From assembly GCF_027580225.2 (NCBI RefSeq), contig NC_073352.2:1614501-1678500 (forward strand): a DNA stretch of 64,000 nucleotides, in the 5' to 3' direction. Shown piece by piece: positions 46,347 through 56,165 of the stretch (its first letter is position 1; the number at the start of each line of letters is the position of its first letter). The translations under genes were made by a program, and so were the position numbers. The notes under the pieces were generated by a model. That model worked only from the letters and a program-made list of their open reading frames with translations. It was not told the DNA's origin and searched no databases. This stretch comes from Misgurnus anguillicaudatus (Eukaryota; Chordata; Actinopteri; Cypriniformes; Cobitidae).

Positions 46347-46861
46347 TCCGTTTCAACCGGTCACAGCCGTGTGCAGCAAACCATACGGCAAGAGTTCACG
46401 ACAAACACGCTAATAGCGGTTACAGCAGCGTGCAGCATTAAGCAGACAGGCGAGAGTTTCCAAAAAAGACACACTGGAAACGGTAACAACAGCGTGCAGC
46501 ATAAAGCAAACAGACGAGCATCCCCGAAGACGCACACGTTGAGCCTAAATGCAAGTGCAGGTGAATGACGTCACCTAACTCAGAATGTGGACCAATGATT
46601 CAGGTCATTATGCTACACAAACATGCAACAACAGTGGGCATACAGTACAAGGAGTCAGACTGACATATGAGGAGCAAAGATATGTAACACATATGATGTA
46701 TTTAGCTAGTGATACCACTACCAGTCTTAAATGTATAACTGATGATGACAAAGTTTTTTATCTCTGCATAATCATAGGAACCCAGGCAGTAGCGTCGTTT
46801 CACAATGTTTCCATCACCATCATCAATGGATGCTTTTGCCTTCCGTAGCTTGAGATTTCAG
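46347..46861. other. No gene; short tandem repeat
   Basis: Between 46385 and 46530, CGGT(T/A)ACA(G/A)CAGCGTGCAGCAT words recur at ~65 bp spacing. The rest is probably intron upstream of the exon at 46862. Confidence 0.4.
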
Positions 46862-46895
46862 ATGTGATTTTCCCATTTATTGGAATGCTGTGCAG
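46862..46895 (+). CDS. Small exon of a transposon-type gene
   Basis: Acceptor GAGATTTCAG, 34 bases, donor TGCAG|GTATTT. The frame reads VIFPFIGMLC. Its phase (2 bases out) joins the next exon at 46993 in frame, giving SHPLQCHQAV. I recognise the run of residues as recurring in large multi-copy fish proteins but cannot name the family. Confidence 0.55.
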
Positions 46896-47041
46896 GTATT
46901 TAAGTATTTTAGTAACTGTGTTAAATAAAGTAGTATTTACTTTTACAATAAATGCATTGCTTGTTTATATTTTTACAGGTTGTACCTTGCAGCCATCCAT
47001 TACAATGTCACCAAGCCGTAACAAAAGCAGGAGGGGGAAAG

Positions 47042-48759
47042 TGTCAGGACTCTGCCACGAGAGTTTGGTTTTATTTATATTTTATTGTGATGGCAGAGTT
47101 CTGACAGTCTCTTGTTTCATGTGGAGGCCATGCCTTGTTTAGTGTGGCATGTGCCTCTGGTGTCTCGTCTCTAGTCCCCGCCCCCTTGTTCTCCCTGTTA
47201 ATTATTCATTATCAGTTTATCCCATTCACCTGTGTTGTCCTCGTTATCTTGTTTAGGTTTCCCTATTTAATCTCCTCTTGTCTAGTGCTGGATCGTTTAG
47301 TTGAATCATGTCATGTCTTGTAGTCAATCGTGTTTATTCAGTTATAGTTTTCATCAGAATGTTTCTTGTCTAAGTCAGTGCTGTTATTTCATGTTTCTAT
47401 GTTGTGTTGCCCCCTCGTGGGCTTTTTGGTTTTCATTTTTATTTATAATAAATGTTCTGTGTTCACTCCCCGATATCGCCTGCACATGGGTTCTCTTGCT
47501 CCATGTCTCCAATCCTCACAGAACGATCCAGCCACAACTGAACCCAGCAGCGATGTCAGGGAAGTCAGCGCGTTCAGCGCATCTGAAGCTGCCGAAGCCA
47601 GCGCGTTCAGCGCGGTCGGAGTCCCCGAAGCCAGCGCGTCCAGCACGACCGAGGCTACCAAAGCCAGCGTGTTCAACGCCGCCGGAGTTGTCAGTGTCAG
47701 CGCGTTCTGTGCCGCCGGAACCATCGATGTCAGCGTGTTCAGCGCCGCCGGAGTTGCGGATGCCAACGCGTTTAGCGCGACCAGAGCCGCCGAAGTCTGC
47801 GCATTCAGCACGGCCGGAGCCGCTGAGGCCAGCGCGTCCAGTGTGGCCGGAGTTCCCCAAGCCGGCAGGTTCAGCGCAGCCGGAGCCGCACAAGTCAGCG
47901 TGTGTAGCACAGCCGGAGCCGCCCAAGCCAGCGCGTCAAGCGCGGCCGGAGCCGCCCAAGCCAGCGCAGTTCAGCGCGGCCGGAGCCGCCCAAGCCAGCG
48001 GGTTCAGCGTGCCCGGAGCCGCCCAAGCCAGCGTGCCCGGAGCCTCCGAAGCCTGCGCGTTCAGCGCGGCCGGAGCCGCCTGCAGTCTGCGCAGTTGTTC
48101 CATCCCGCACAGCTCACGCGGTCGACTTGTCCCGCGGAGCTGTGCCTTCAGACATTGTTTCATGGAATTTGTTTTGTGTTTTTACCATGGACTCATGTCT
48201 GTTTAGTGTTTTGGTTTTGTCTTGTGTGTTCCCCTGAGGAGCGTCTGGTAGTCGCTCCTTAGGGGTAGGCTACTGTCAGGACTCTGCCACGAGAGTTTGG
48301 TTTTATTTATATTTTATTGTGATGGCAGAGTTCTGACAGTCTCTGGTTTCATGTGGAGGCCATGCCTTGTTTAGTGTGGCATATGCCTCTGGTGTCTCGT
48401 CTCTAGACCCCGCCCCCTTGTTCTCCCTGTTAATTATTCATTATCAGTTTATCCCATTCACCTGTGTTGTCCTCGTTATCTTGTTTAGGTTTCCCTATTT
48501 AATCTCCTCTTGTCTCTTGTCTAGTGCTGGATCGTTTTGTTGAATTATGTCATGCCTTGTAGTCAATCGTGTTTATTCAGTTATAGTTTTCATCAGAATG
48601 TTTCTTTTCTAAGTCAGTGCTGTTATTTCATGTTTCAATGTTGTGTTGCCCCCTCGTGGGCTTTTTGGTTTTCATGTTTATTTATAATAAATGTTCTGTG
48701 TTCACTCCCCGATATCGCCTGCGCATGGGTTCTCTTGCTCCATGTCTCCAATCCTCACA
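47042..48759 (+). mobile_element. Short LTR retrotransposon, non-autonomous
   Basis: The LTRs are 47042-47520 (479 bp) and 48274-48759 (486 bp), both starting TGTCAGGACTCTG and ending AATCCTCACA. They differ by a 7 bp TCTCTTG duplication and a few bases. The 5 bp target duplication is GAAAG (47037-47041, 48760-48764). Each LTR has CCCTATTTAATC (TATA-like) and AATAAA near its 3' side. The 753 bp interior lacks protease, reverse transcriptase or integrase. Near-identical LTRs mean a recent insertion that relied on enzymes supplied elsewhere. Confidence 0.95.
47521..48273 (+). repeat. Repetitive interior of the LTR element
   Basis: About 18 imperfect 30-36 bp units built on GCCGGAGCCGCCCAAGCCAGC. 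Because unit lengths are multiples of three and stop-free, several frames are open on both strands. One frame is Pro/Ala/Arg-rich (EPPKPAR-type repeats) and starts at an in-frame ATG (about 47552), so a gag-like protein cannot be excluded. It has no zinc knuckle or known domain. Confidence 0.7.
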
Positions 48760-48913
48760 GAAAGTACAAGGTTATGTTCCCAAAGAACACAAGCGACATA
48801 CTGTAAGCAGTAATGTTTTTATTTCAAATATATTCATAAATAAAAACTTAATGTATGAAGCAGGGAAATAAATGATAAAAACAAAAGATTTATTGACTGC
48901 AATATTTCTACAG

Positions 48914-49142
48914 TTATGTGGATGATGTGATCAGGCTTGTGTTTAATGAGGTATTTAAAGATAAGCTGAAGGAAACCCCGATTCCAATGGACCTGGCATC
49001 ACAGTTTGAGAGACCTTTAAAGGAGGACGTGATTGCATCCCATCTCAGGTGCTTTAGTGTAGGGGTCGTCGGAAGCCAACATACTGACCAGTCTGATCAG
49101 GAAGCTCCAAGCGTATCTGAAGAACAACACACGACAGGATGA
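48914..49142 (+). CDS. Terminal exon of the transposon-type gene
   Basis: Acceptor ATATTTCTACAG, entry phase 2 (CT|T). The frame is YVDDVIRLVFNEVFKDKLKE, then IPMDLASQFERPLKEDV, to a TGA. AATAAATAAATAAAC at about 49313 would serve as the polyadenylation signal. It joins in frame to 48802. The sequence pattern (YVDDVI..VFNEVF..IP..L..QFERP) is familiar from abundant fish transposon-related proteins. Upstream catalytic exons are not in this window. Confidence 0.6.
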
Positions 49143-49509
49143 TAACCCTTTAGTGTCGTCTTAGATAGCACCAGCTGACAAAGCTTTGATATGCCATTTA
49201 TCTGCATAGATAGCTGTAAGAAGTGAATTGAAATTTTTTTTAAAGAAGAGCTCAATATGGTTACTAAAGTATGTTAATTTGTATATTGTTTAACATATAA
49301 ATATATATTTGTAATAAATAAATAAACTTTTGACTGAGTACTATATTTTCTTCTAAAGTTACATATTTTGTTACTTTGCGTACTTTGTTACTATAATGCT
49401 ACTTTAGTGTTATTAGTTTAAAAATGTAATAAAACTTATAAACACTTACTCTAGTGTCCTGCGCCTCAAAGGCCCAACGTCAGTACAATAAATGTGTGTA
49501 GGGATTTAG

Positions 49510-49545
49510 ACAATTTGTGCAAAACCTGGATGATGAATTATGCAG
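49510..49545 (+). CDS. Candidate small exon, second plus-strand gene
   Basis: Acceptor GTAGGGATTTAG, 36 bases (NLCKTWMMNYA), donor TGCAG|GTAAGA. It leaves phase 1 and joins in frame to 49936. Confidence 0.45.
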
Positions 49546-49617
49546 GTAAGAGGCCATGGAACCTGTTGCATTCTCCTTAAAACCTAATAAGTAAAAACAT
49601 AGCACTTATAAGTAAGG

Positions 49618-49880
49618 AGTCTTTCATAATAAAGTTTACCATAGTGAAATAATGTAGAAAATAACATTCATTTCAATTAATACTTACTATGTGCTACATT
49701 TAGTGTTTCCATATAGTTTGCACAGTAATATAGTATGTAAGCAGTCTTTTATAATAAAGTTTACTATAGTAAAATAATGTTAACAAATAAAATAACAAAT
49801 TAAATAGTTTTATAATCATTTCAACGAATACTTTCTATGTGCTACATTTGGTGTTTCCATATAGTTTGCACAGTAATGCA
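49618..49880. repeat. Two-copy tandem repeat, ~125-145 bp
   Basis: TATGTGCTACATTTAGTGTT-TCCATATAGTTTGCACAGTAAT and AATAAAGTTTACTATAGT(A/G)AA recur in order. It lies inside the intron between exons 49510 and 49936. Confidence 0.8.
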
Positions 49881-49935
49881 AAGACATCCAAAAGGTAATT
49901 ATAATGTACTACAACACATTTTCGTCTTCGTTTAG

Positions 49936-50046
49936 CATTCTGGCAGAGCCAAAGACACCTAAAGAAGTTAAATCCAATCACGGTCATTGACGGACATCGT
50001 TTATATCACAACGGCCGTCTGAACTCTCTGGATCAAGCTCGAAGTG
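49936..50046 (+). CDS. Candidate exon, second plus-strand gene
   Basis: Acceptor TCTTCGTTTAG, 111 bases open, donor AAGTG|GTAAGG. The frame reads FWQSQRHLKKLNPITVIDGH, then RLYHNGRLNSLDQARS. It joins 49510-49545 in frame. It looks protein-coding by its balanced composition and sites. The family is unrecognised but reminiscent of fish transposon proteins. No further exon downstream. Confidence 0.5.
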
Positions 50047-50303
50047 GTAAGGCAGTACAGACACCATCCTTTATAGAGAAATATAACTGCTTGTTTATGT
50101 TCATGCCTGTGAATCTCAGTCAGAACCGGAGAACCCACGTGTAGTCAGGGGCGTAACCTTTCAAACACACGCTGAACCCAGTTGACCAATAACAGTTGAG
50201 TAGGTCATCTAACCAATCCGAGTACACTAGAGATTTTGGGAGGCGGAGACAGGAACTAAATCCGAGCATTTTCCAGACAGGGAAATATTGGTGAGGTATG
50301 TAA

Positions 50304-51096
50304 TAGTGATGCAAAGTCCGATTCATTTTCGCGAACCGGCTCATTTCGGACAGTTCGGCTCATTGAACCGGTTCAAAAAGCCGATTCACCGGTTCCTGAC
50401 GTCATCAAGAAATGACATCACTTCGCATTTACTGTATCAATGAAACATTCAAATAAAGTCGTTTGTGTCAACACATTAAAACATAAAAAAAAAACGTTTT
50501 TGTGAAGGCATATAGCTGATTTATTGCCTTTCATTCACAAGAAGTTAGTAATGTTTGTGGTCACAGTTTCAATCGCAGATGATAAATTATAAATGCCAGA
50601 TACAACTGACCAGTTTTGACAAGCCTACAACTTGAATAAGATTCCTAAAAGTGGTGTACAATTGCGGATGTGCAAGTATAAATAATAAATACACTTGTGT
50701 GTTAAACTCATTGGTCTTCCTTAAACAACTACAATATGATTTGCATGCACAATAAATCGTGCCAAAACTAAAGCTTTTTAATAAACAAGCATATCAAGAA
50801 ACTAATAAAAAAAGAAACTTCGCGCTTCAGGCTCATTCAAATCCTCGATGATTCACACGCAGTGTCAGCAACTCATCCGTCAGAGTCGTCGGCAATCCTC
50901 ACCTCGGCAATCATCGACAAAAATCGTCCTGTTCTTGAGTCCGACGTGCTATTTCGGCTGTGCGTCCTGCGTCATCAACCCGGAACCTATGCCCAAAACT
51001 AACGTTTGATTCAGTTCGATTTGTGAACCGGTTCGACCGGTTACTTCCTGAGAACCGGCTCAAAAGAACGATTTGTTCAAGAACCTAACATCACTA
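50304..51096. mobile_element. hAT-like element, TAGTGATG ends
   Basis: TAGTGATGCAAAGTCCGATTC on the left and ..GAACCTAACATCACTA on the right, flanked by a perfect 8 bp duplication GTATGTAA (50296-50303, 51097-51104). Repeated GAACCGGTTC words lie near both ends. It is non-coding, 793 bp. Confidence 0.92.
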
Positions 51097-51742
51097 GTAT
51101 GTAAGCAATTTATAAGACTGACTCATAGTGCATTAGTTCAAGTTTTAGTAACTATGGGACTATTACAACAACGTAATAAAACTTATAAACAAGTACTATT
51201 ATATTACAACAACGTGCTAACGTGCTAATTAATTAGCATAATTGGTGCTCTTTAAAAGTGTATAACTCTGGCCCTGAGGGGTAACGAAACCTGCCAACAG
51301 TTTTGTTTTATTCTAGCAATTGTCAGCTTACAGAAGAAAAAGGAATTTTTTTCTCTATCATAATCTATGCAAAAGTTATTATTTTCCAACTAAATGGAGG
51401 AATAATACCCTTTTTGTATTTAATTTCCACCTAAAATATTTAAAGTGTCCCCATAAACATACAGTGGAATGAATGCAATTTCTTTATATCATTTTACAGA
51501 AAACCCTTTGAACTCTTTCCCCGCCATTGACGAGATATCTCGTCAATCAAGAGAAAACGCTTCCCCGCCAATGACGAGTATTTCCGTCTTTCCGCAACTT
51601 TTTAAAACTGGAAGTATTGCCCAGTGGCAAGCTGCTGCATGTCCTTGTCTGTTTTAAAGATCGCTCTGAATGGGATCTCTATGAAAAGTCTGTCACAAAA
51701 ATGGAATTATCTCTGGTTTTTGCTCAAAATGTGGTGTTTTTG

Positions 51743-52313
51743 TAGCCTGGTTAGCCAGACCTACATCAAGATGTAAGGTCTGGCAACTCTTCACACAAAC
51801 GCTCAATGCAAGGGGGGGGGTATAAGGTTGTCCCTCAAAATGCCTCTGCACGCAATAGGATAGCGCTATGACCAATCAGAGCAACGAAGAAGGTGACGTA
51901 TGAGTCCCATGCGTTTCAGTGGAGCTAATTGGTATATCAAACTTTTACCGTAACCAGTCGGCAAAACTCCAAACACATCTTTCTTGCTTAAAAAGGACTT
52001 CAGTAGGGTTATTTGCTCTTCACTCAAAGAAAAACATAAGTCTAAGTCCTCCAGAGTCGCGGCCAAAGCCGCTTCAAAAGAAAGCTGTTCGCCAGCAGCA
52101 GCAGCCATTCTTTGTTTTCAAGTAGGAACCGTCGCACCGCAGGCAGCTCTGTCGTCATCATGTTAAGCCCGCCCCACAGACGCTACACACGATGTGATTG
52201 GCCTGACCAAATTTTGGTTTTTGGAGCTGTTAAGTGTATTGTGAGTGCCTAGACTAAACCCTGGCAGCAAATATATTTTGCGGCCGCTAGGGTGCGTCTA
52301 GATTTCTAGGCTA
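51743..52313 (-). mobile_element. 571 bp element carrying a helicase gene fragment
   Basis: The ends TAGCCTGG and CTAGGCTA (7 of 8 inverted) are flanked by a perfect 9 bp duplication GTGTTTTTG (51734-51742, 52314-52322). The interior holds the first coding segment of a RecQ-like helicase on the minus strand (51866-52108) plus its 5' flank. The 9 bp target fits Mutator-like elements, among others; superfamily not established. Confidence 0.8.
51866..52108 (-). pseudogene. RecQ-like DNA helicase, N-terminal fragment
   Basis: Starts MAAAAGEQLSFEAALAATLE and continues to a motif I (Walker A) region: KDVFGVLPTGYGKSLIYQL, with G-Y-G-K-S as in RecQ/BLM-type helicases. After APLKRMG the frame runs into unrelated sequence and stops. 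A full helicase needs motifs Ia-VI, absent here, so it cannot work. It is probably the remains of exon 1 of a larger gene once carried by the autonomous parent, or captured from the host. Confidence 0.7.
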
Positions 52314-52869
52314 GTGTTTTTGCAGAAACCTACCCATATTCAAAAGCTGATTACAAAAGAACTACTAAAAGTAGGATGGTTTTTTTTTGTTTGAAAGCAG
52401 AGGGTCTGTTCTTTCATTTGATATATTGTATGTTTATGTATTTTAAGAAGAACATTTTCTGGAAGGCATTAAACTTTTGTGAAAAAAATGAAAAATGCTG
52501 GCGCTGGCTGGCAACTTTTTTTAAAAACGCTGGCGGGGAAAGAGTTAAGTTACATAAAAAGCTGCTGTTTGTGACAAATATTGTTATTTATGTTGTTTTT
52601 CATATGATGAAACGCCAAATTTTCTTTTTTTATGTTGTAAACACTGTCTTTGAAAGTGGATGACTCTGGTTCTGTGTGCTCTAGCAGACTGCAGACAGTT
52701 CTGGTTGTTACCATCAGCAGACAGTAAACTACGTGGCCATCAGGGGTCACTGCCTTGCAATGAAAGAAAACACATGCAAATAGAAAAAACACCAGCAAAT
52801 CAAGAAAACATCTTCATCAGTTTGACAACACATACGCTGCAGATATCGCAACACATCCAAATACAGAAA

Positions 52870-52972
52870 CGCGTTGCAAATTCTTACAACACGAACAATA
52901 ACAGAAACGCGTTCCAAATCTCACAACACGAACAATAACAGAAACGCGTTCCAAATCTCACAACACAACGGA
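52870..52972. repeat. Minisatellite, ~37 bp unit, ~2.7 copies
   Basis: CAACACGAACAATAACAGAA-ACGCGTTCCAAATCT is repeated with near identity. Confidence 0.9.
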
Positions 52973-53059
52973 AGTGTTTCAGGGGGGTCACAAAAAGTGA
53001 TGCACCGGTCTGAGAAGTGTTTTCGGTTTACATTCAATTCGTCTGTGGAGCTTTTGTGA

Positions 53060-54690
53060 GTTTACATCGATCAAATGTAAGTTTTTCTTGTTTATTTTAA
53101 TATCCTAATTGCATATTTTTTAGCCTTTCCATTATTAATTAGCCTATAGACTCAAATAACTTGACGAAAAACATAATAAACTGTGAAACGTTGTGTTAGC
53201 TGGCTTAGTTACACAAATGTCACTAGATAGTGTTCTAGGAGGACAATAAATACCACATTCTTCATTAAAACAAGTAAAAATAACGTGTGTGTGTGTACAC
53301 GCGTACTTCTATGGGAGGTTTTTGTGCTAATAATAGCTTATTGAACGTCTAACCAAACGTTGTGTGTGTGTGTGTGTGTGTTATTTTCAGGCAGCAAACA
53401 TACTGTCCACAACTACATACAATAGTGTTAATTTAAGTTGTTTTTCATATTTTATTTACACATTTATCAGTTTTATATAATCTCTTTTATTATGTCTCAA
53501 ACTTGTTTAATTTATATTTTGTGCTATGTGATTTTACGAAAAGTTAACATAATTATTCTGTATTTTGTCTTTTTATTCTTCTAGGAAAGCTAAAGGACCT
53601 GCTATTACAGTGAGAGCATCCTGACCAGATGCATAGTGTGATATGGTAGCATGATAGAAATGAACTGCAAGAGCCTGTAGAGAGGGATAAAGTCTACTGA
53701 GCGGAACACCACTGCCTTCCTTTACACATTTTACAAACTAACGCACCAAAATTAACCAGAGTTTTGTTAGGTAGCTTTAAATTTGAGCTTGGGGCTTGTG
53801 TCAGACTGGTCTATCATTGTATCTATTCCAGAGCAAGATTTCTACTGCAAACTAAATATAAATTAAATTGCATTAAAAAAAACATTTGTTTACTAGCTTA
53901 AAACAACATAACATATAACAAATAACACATTTTCTAATTGTAACACAATTTTAAGTTAAAGTTAAGCATCAGGGCCATAATTTGTATTTTTCATTAGGAA
54001 CAGCTTATGTTTTGTAGCTCAACTTCTGACAGTTTTGGATGCTGTTAGGTGATAATCTGGTCATACAGAATTACAATGTTAATGTTAATCTGAGAATGGT
54101 GATTATTTGTAATTATTTCTCTTGATTCTTTGTAGACCACTGCATTGTATTTCATGTCATATCAGCGGCATGTGAAGATGCATAAATTGGATTGACATTA
54201 AACATCTTGTTCAAAGATTCCTCTCCTGATTTTCTTATTGGAATCTGCTCCATATTTAGCCACCTCAACCAGCTAAACCTTAAATGTAGTGAAGCTAACT
54301 ACAACCAGAACATGGTCTTATCGCTTTGACATGTACTGTATGACTTTTATTTGAATGAATAATACAGTTGCTATAACATCTTACAATGTTGATACTTCTT
54401 TTTAGTTCCTGCTTAGAACTTCTCGTAAAGGACAATGCTGTTAATAAACTTGCAGTAAAGCTGATTGATTGCTTATTTGTTTACTACAAATACCATGGCT
54501 ATATTATTTTTCGTACAAGAAGGCCATTCTCAAATAACGAATCTATAAAACCACATTATATGTGTATATACTAAACCAACCTGTACAAAATCATACTGAT
54601 TACACGGATGTACACTTTCTGACAACAATATGGAAGCAATACAAATGAAAAACAAAAATAGAAAGGTTGTTTAAAATGCTTTTCAAATGT
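53060..54690. other. No gene seen
   Basis: AT-rich with short GT runs (about 53287 and 53361). One acceptor-like TTCTTCTAG at about 53584 is not followed by a sustained frame. Confidence 0.45.
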
Positions 54691-54702
54691 TGTAATTCTT
54701 AA

Positions 54703-54978
54703 AGGAACAGTATGTAGGATTGTGGCCAAAACTGGTACTGCAATCACAAAACGTGTGGCTAAAACTGGTACTGCAATCACACAACTGGTGGCCAATACAC
54801 AAAATGACAACATAAATATCAGTTGAGGGCTGCAACTCCACTTTTTAATGACAATATCCTGGCCGGACCATTGTTGTCAGTGATATAAGTATTTGAAATT
54901 TAATTTTTTCTTAATGTCTAAAGACATATCAGGGCAATTGTATGATTAATTGATATAATTTTTTTACATACTGTTCCT
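54703..54978. mobile_element. TTAA-target MITE (AAGGAACAGTATGTA ends)
   Basis: The inverted ends AAGGAACAGTATGTAGGA / TACATACTGTTCCTT lie between TTAA at 54699-54702 and 54979-54982. It contains three ~27 bp copies of AACTGGTACTGCAATCACA. Confidence 0.85.
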
Positions 54979-54982
54979 TTAA

Positions 54983-55462
54983 CTCTTTCCCCGCCAGCAT
55001 TTTTAAAAAAAGTTGCTAGCCAGCGCCAGCATTTTTCATGATTTTCACAAAAGTTTAATGCCTTCTAGAAAATGTTCTTCTTTAAATATATAAACAATAT
55101 ATAAGATGAAAGAACAGACCCTCTGCTTTCAAAAAAAAAAAAACGTTTCATCCTACCTTCATTAGTTCTCTTGTAATCACCTCTCAAACATGGGTAGGTT
55201 TCTTCAAAAACACCCAATTTTGAGCAAAAAGCTGAGATAATTCAATTTTTGCAAAGGACTTTTGATAGAGATCAGATGCACAGCGATCTTTAAAACATAC
55301 ACGGAGTTCTTTCACGTGAGGCGCTACTTCCGGGTTGTATAAGTTGCGGAAGTGCCACCTGGTGGATAACAGCGGTATTGCGGAAAGACAGAAAATCTCG
55401 TCATTGGCGGGGAAGCGTTTTCTCTTAATTGACGAGATATCTCGTCAATGGCGGCAAAAGAG
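54983..55462. mobile_element. TTAA-target MITE, copy 3
   Basis: Same family as 5021-5475, ending at TTAA 55463-55466. The perfect 20 bp palindrome TTGACGAGATATCTCGTCAA is at 55429-55448. It shares its left TTAA with the neighbouring MITE. Confidence 0.88.
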
Positions 55463-55466
55463 TTAA

Positions 55467-56154
55467 CTAAGTCCAACTCCAGCTACAGATAAACTAAAAC
55501 AAGATAATATCAAAACAAAACATACTGTGACATCCCTTCACAATCTTGTCATGACAACGGCCAATAAACACTTATAAACACACAAGAAGTTAGGAAAGCC
55601 CACTGTTCGACTTCAAGCTGTGCTGCAAGAATGACAGGCTGATGACATCAAAGTACCGCGAGGGTAAGTCGAGAGATCATCGGAAGAGTTTGCTTTCGAA
55701 CCGCTCTCGCGGCACGATGTCATCCGCTTGTTGGTTCCTATGTTATAGCATAAAGTCGAACACACGTGTAAATTATCCCTATTAGTGATGTACCAATGTT
55801 CAGATATGTTCTACTGAAAATATTTAAAAGTATTTTTAATGAGCATCATTATAGCCTGTTGATTTCTGGTGTTTTGTATGAATGTGTAGCGGAGCGGTGC
55901 GCTTCCAAACACAATGTAAACACTCCACTGCAGCCGGCCTAAACCCGAAAGGGTAATAGAGCGGTCGAGTGGGCAGCGAATACGTCTATCCAAAAGGTTA
56001 AAGATGTAATTAACCAGACCCCGAAGGGCCAAATTGCGACTACGCCACCCCTGACTGTCAGGGGAACAATCCAAAGGACACAGGTTCGTTACCAGGAGGG
56101 GAGCAAGGAACGAAGGCACCAGAATAATAACAAAATATATATACTTTTAAATAT
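55467..56154. other. No gene seen
   Basis: Contains GTCAGGGGAACAATCC and CGCGGCACGATGTCATCC but no supported element or exon. Confidence 0.4.
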
Positions 56155-56165
56155 TAGAAAAGGTA

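Larger units (their letters stand above)
46993..48802 (+). pseudogene. Exon split by an LTR retrotransposon
   Basis: The exon runs 46993-47041 and resumes at 48765-48802, with acceptor CCTTGCAG and donor ATACT|GTAAGC. Removing the insertion and one 5 bp duplication gives one frame (HPLQCHQAVTKAGGG, then KYKVMFPKNTSDI). It joins in phase to the exons on both sides. The insertion breaks the gene unless the element is spliced out. Confidence 0.65.
51507..52548. mobile_element. TTAA-target MITE copy 2, carrying a nested element
   Basis: Inverted relative to copies 1 and 3: it starts AACTCTTTCCCCGCCATTGA with the palindrome TTGACGAGATATCTCGTCAA and ends GGCGGGGAAAGAGTTAA. It is interrupted at 51743-52313 by another element. 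Confidence 0.85.
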
